This document shows positions 61,092-64,000 of a stretch of 64,000 bases of DNA, piece by piece. Every line of letters begins with the position of its first letter. The first letter of the stretch is position 1. The stretch spans positions 1-64,000 of the forward strand of contig JACYME010000001.1 in assembly GCA_015272155.1 (NCBI GenBank), read 5' to 3'. The notes under the pieces were generated by a model, which saw only the letters and a program-made list of their open reading frames with translations, was not told where the DNA came from and made no database searches. The position numbers and the translations under genes are program-made. This DNA comes from Leptolyngbyaceae cyanobacterium T60_A2020_046. GTDB lineage: Bacteria > Cyanobacteriota > Cyanobacteriia > Phormidesmidales > Phormidesmidaceae.

Positions 61092-61773
61092 AGACCGGCA
61101 CCGCCGCCCCTCGAATATCCCGCGCCGCTGTGGAGGCCAGAAAGCAAATCACCTCTGCGAGCGACTCCGGCGACACCCAGCCCGTCGCCGCAGCGTCGCC
61201 CATTGCGGCTCGGTTGGCGGGGGTATCAATCACACTGGGCAGCACCACGTTGGCGGTGACGCCCGTGCCTCGGGTTTCATCGGCGATCGCCTTCGTCAGC
61301 GCCACCACCCCCGCCTTGGCTGCACAATAGGCCGCCAACTGGCCACTGGGCTGCTCTGCCCCGCGCGACCCAATGGTGACGATGCGCCCCTCATTTTGGG
61401 GCAGCATTTTGCGCAGGCTGTGCTTACAGACTAAAAACGCGGTGTTGAGGTTGAGCATGATCTCCCGCTGCCAGTCCGCAAAGCTAAACTCCGCCGTTGG
61501 CCCCATCGCAAACCCGCCCACTAGGTGGATCGCGGCATCCAGCCGGGGCATTTCGTCAATCACCGCCGCGACCGCCGCTTCATCGGTGACATCGACGGCC
61601 ACGAGGCGCAAGCGGCTGCGATGCTCGGCAGCGACGCCCTTCAACACCGCCTCCACCTCGCGCTCGTTGCGGTAGGTCACGGTGGGGAATCCGCCCCGAT
61701 TCAGAACGGCAGTGGTGACACTGCGCCCTAACCCGCCCGTGCCGCCGGTAATCAAAATCTGGCGATCGCGCAT
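61078..61773 (-). CDS. Short-chain dehydrogenase/reductase
   Basis: 231 aa, classical SDR. Nucleotide motif ITGGTGGLGRSV, VDVTDEAAVAAVID, HLVGGF in place of NNAG, the catalytic Ser in VTIGSRGAEQPSG region, Tyr-Lys in AAYCAAKAGVVALTKAIA, and VTANVVLPSVIDTPANRA. Slightly short for the family. Substrate cannot be inferred. Confidence 0.9.
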   Translation of the reverse strand: MRDRQILITGGTGGLGRSVTTAVLNRGGFPTVTYRNEREVEAVLKGVAAEHRSRLRLVAVDVTDEAAVAAVIDEMPRLDAAIHLVGGFAMGPTAEFSFADWQREIMLNLNTAFLVCKHSLRKMLPQNEGRIVTIGSRGAEQPSGQLAAYCAAKAGVVALTKAIADETRGTGVTANVVLPSVIDTPANRAAMGDAAATGWVSPESLAEVICFLASTAARDIRGAAVPVYGNT

Positions 61774-61815
61774 ACGCTCTTGGTTCTCCCAACCTGTGTT
61801 GACGCCATAGCCTGA

Positions 61816-63987
61816 ATGCTCAAGTGGATGAAGTCACAGGCTCAAATCTTGGCATCGGAATTTGCCCGCGAACTCGAAAATTTACTCAATCTCAAGAATT
61901 ATCCTCGCCTTTGGAATCCCGTAGTTTCCCTCGATACCTCGGATGGGAGGACGGGTAGCCTGAAGATAACCGCTAGAGGCAGCCGTGCCCTGGGCTGGCA
62001 GCGGGTCGTCGCGACTGAGGAGCATGGAATCATGGCAACTGCGCTTGGGCCATTCGTAGACTGGGCACAGCTTGCTGCCACCTTCGATTTTGCCAAAATC
62101 GCCGGGGCCGACTCTCCCCTACAGGATCAGCCTGCGGCGATGCCCCGCTCCTTTGCCGAACTGCTGGCCCCCCTCAATCGCGACGCCACCCAACGGGTCA
62201 TTCACCAAGTTGACCTCCAGTTGCAAATCGTCAGCCGCACCCTGGTCATGCTCGAAGGCCAAGCCTTTGAGCAGGTGCTGCAAGATATGCTGCAAGCCTG
62301 TGCCCTCAAGCTGGGAGAACTTCTGGGGGCTGATCGCACCACGGTATTTCTCGCCGATGCAGGGCGCAAAGAATTGTGGTCGATTTTGGCGGAGGCGGGC
62401 CATGCCCCCGGTATCGAAATTCGCCTGTCGTGGGATCAGGGCATTGCCGGAGCCGTTGCCCGCACTAAGCAGGCCATCAATGTGCCCTTTGATTTCTACG
62501 ACGATCCGCGATCGCAGCAGGCCCAGTTCCTCGATCGCCAGCACGACTACCGCACCTACACCCTTTTGGCGTTGCCCATTCTCGATCAGCAAAACACCCT
62601 GCTGGCGGTGGTGCAACTCCTCAATAAATGCCAGCCCGATAGCGATCCTAAAACTCCCCTCGCCGATCGTATCGATCGCGAAGGGTTTACCGAGACCGAC
62701 ATCCAAACCTTTGGCGAATTTGCCACCATCATTCGCCGCATCCTCGAAAGCTCCCGTGCCTTCTACCTTGCGGCCCGTCGCCAGCGAGCGGCTTCTGTGC
62801 TAGTCAAAGCTACCCAGGCGCTCAACCACAGCGGCCTAGACCTCAGCGACACCCTGCGGCGGGTGATGGAAGAGGCCAAAACCCTAATGCAGGCCGATCG
62901 CAGTACCCTGTGGGTGCTCGATCGCGATCGCAAGGACCTGTGGGCCAACCTCCCCATGCCCGATGGCACCGTGCAAACCGTGCGCGTCCCCGTGGGGGAG
63001 GGCTATGTGGGCACCGTCGCCGAAACCGCCAAAATCCTCAATATTCCCTACGACCTATACGACGACCCCGCCTCCCACACCGCGCGCGACACCGATCGCC
63101 GCAGTGGCTATCGCACCTACAGCCTGCTGTGTATGCCCGTTTTTGACACCGAGGGCACCCTCATCGGCGTCACCCAATTGGTGAACAAGTATCGCACGGG
63201 CGTGTTGTCGGCCTGCCGGGTTGTCCAAAATTCTGACCAGTTTCCAGATTGCTTCCGCGCCAGTTTCACCGATGAAGACGAATTCTTTATGCTCGCCTTC
63301 AATATCCACGCGGGGGTTGCCCTAGAGCGGGCACTGTTGTTCAGCAAGATGGAACAAAAGGTGGCCGCCCGCACCCGCGAACTGCAAGCGAAAAATGAGC
63401 AGTTGCAGCATGAAATTCGCGAGCGAGAAAAGGCAGAACAAGCCCTGAGCGAAGCTAATCGGCGGCTTTCGGCCCTGGCCTTGGTGGATGCCCTGACGGG
63501 GGTTGCCAACCGTCGCCAGTTTGACGAGCGCCTGATTCAAGAATGGCGACGAATGCGGCGCGAACAATCGCCCCTGTCGCTGATTTTGTGCGATATCGAC
63601 AGCTTTAAGCGCTACAACGATCGCTACGGCCATGTGGCGGGGGATAACTGCCTGCGGCGCGTGGCGGCGGCGATGACGGAACTGGTGCGGCGTCCGGGAG
63701 ATCTGCTGGCGCGCTATGGGGGCGAAGAGTTTGCGGTGATTTTGCCCCGCACGGATAGCCAGGGTGCGCAGCACATTGCCGAAGCTCTGCGGCAGCGGGT
63801 GATCGATTTGGCGATTCCCCACGAAGATTCTGAGGTGTGCGATCGCGTCACCCTTAGCCTTGGAGTCGCGACGGATATTCCCACCGATCACCTAGACGTG
63901 CAGCGGCTGCTGATGGCGGCTGACATGGCCCTCTACAGTGCGAAGCAGCGGGGCCGCGATCGCGTCATGGTGGCAGACATTAGCTGA
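61816..63987 (+). CDS. GAF-GAF-GGDEF diguanylate cyclase
   Basis: 723 aa. An N-terminal region (1-145) without known domain; GAF1 about 149-310 and GAF2 about 344-507, clearly duplicated (NVPFDFYDDP with HDYRTYTLL, NIPYDLYDDP with SGYRTYSLL). A coiled coil (VAARTRELQAKNEQLQHEIREREKAEQALSEANRRLSALALVDALTG) leads to GGDEF (about 555-720). The active site is GGEEF (635-639), and the inhibitory RxxD site is R626-P-G-D629. GAF2 carries an NKXnFX3DE motif (N457-K458, F484, D488-E489) used for cyclic-nucleotide binding in other GAF domains. Confidence 0.95.
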   Translation: MLKWMKSQAQILASEFARELENLLNLKNYPRLWNPVVSLDTSDGRTGSLKITARGSRALGWQRVVATEEHGIMATALGPFVDWAQLAATFDFAKIAGADSPLQDQPAAMPRSFAELLAPLNRDATQRVIHQVDLQLQIVSRTLVMLEGQAFEQVLQDMLQACALKLGELLGADRTTVFLADAGRKELWSILAEAGHAPGIEIRLSWDQGIAGAVARTKQAINVPFDFYDDPRSQQAQFLDRQHDYRTYTLLALPILDQQNTLLAVVQLLNKCQPDSDPKTPLADRIDREGFTETDIQTFGEFATIIRRILESSRAFYLAARRQRAASVLVKATQALNHSGLDLSDTLRRVMEEAKTLMQADRSTLWVLDRDRKDLWANLPMPDGTVQTVRVPVGEGYVGTVAETAKILNIPYDLYDDPASHTARDTDRRSGYRTYSLLCMPVFDTEGTLIGVTQLVNKYRTGVLSACRVVQNSDQFPDCFRASFTDEDEFFMLAFNIHAGVALERALLFSKMEQKVAARTRELQAKNEQLQHEIREREKAEQALSEANRRLSALALVDALTGVANRRQFDERLIQEWRRMRREQSPLSLILCDIDSFKRYNDRYGHVAGDNCLRRVAAAMTELVRRPGDLLARYGGEEFAVILPRTDSQGAQHIAEALRQRVIDLAIPHEDSEVCDRVTLSLGVATDIPTDHLDVQRLLMAADMALYSAKQRGRDRVMVADIS

Positions 63988-64000
63988 TGCCAATCTCGTA

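Overview
The window is chromosomal DNA from a cyanobacterium. Two lines of evidence show this. The octamer HIP1 (GCGATCGC) recurs throughout, in genes and between them. The gene set is also cyanobacterial: geranylgeranyl reductase chlP, an ABA4-like carotenoid protein, a PAP/fibrillin, DUF3134 and DUF928 proteins, the FO synthase subunit cofG, and a PII protein with the cyanobacterial [12 protein letters not shown]-loop. GC is high and coding density is moderate. No rRNA, tRNA, CRISPR array, prophage or intact transposase is visible. Species is not determined; a Leptolyngbya-like lineage is only a guess.

Layout. 1-4.4 kb: a DUF928 protein cut by the window edge, a secreted hypothetical, a class I glutamine amidotransferase and a 3-hydroxyisobutyrate-dehydrogenase-like enzyme, then a hairpin-rich spacer. 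4.4-14.6 kb: an oligopeptide-type binding lipoprotein, an ABA4-like protein, era and a YjbQ protein, a pentapeptide-repeat protein, ftsE, ruvB, a thioredoxin-like ferredoxin, a TPR membrane protein and a thioredoxin-fold protein. 14.9-17.1 kb: a decayed RelE-like toxin gene beside a zinc-ribbon SF2 helicase. 17.1-24.1 kb: cofG, an EamA exporter, mraY, a DUF3134 protein, a fibrillin, chlP and an ArsR-type regulator. 24.2-34.9 kb: cobN, a hybrid histidine kinase, an M23 peptidase, a disulfide reductase, trxA and a pirin. 35-43.6 kb: a GHL10 glycosidase, a YihY protein, several small membrane proteins, a START-like protein, an O-methyltransferase, and hup with a cobC-like aminotransferase. 44-49 kb: the type IV pilus operon pilM-pilN-pilO-pilQ. 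49.6-60 kb: purT, a sugar-binding lipoprotein, a CapA-like protein, an aldose epimerase, a coiled-coil protein, glnB, folC and a sugar ABC permease. 60-64 kb: a CPBP protease, a short-chain dehydrogenase and a GAF-GAF-GGDEF diguanylate cyclase.

Themes. Cell envelope and motility: mraY, ftsE, the M23 peptidase, GHL10, CapA and the pilus operon. Tetrapyrrole, cobalamin and deazaflavin cofactors: chlP, cobN, cobC-like, cofG. Nitrogen and one-carbon metabolism: glnB, purT, folC. Signalling: the hybrid kinase and the diguanylate cyclase.

The most unusual signals are non-coding. The mraY translation start carries the exact complement of the invariant 11-nt motif of the cyanobacterial sRNA Yfr1, held in the loop of a perfect hairpin. 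At least four families of short structured repeats occupy intergenic space, and the ends of one family appear to supply the stop codons of neighbouring genes. Paired DnaA-box-like motifs overlap the start of the 3-hydroxyisobutyrate-dehydrogenase-like gene. Two perfect inverted repeats lie just upstream of the pilus operon.
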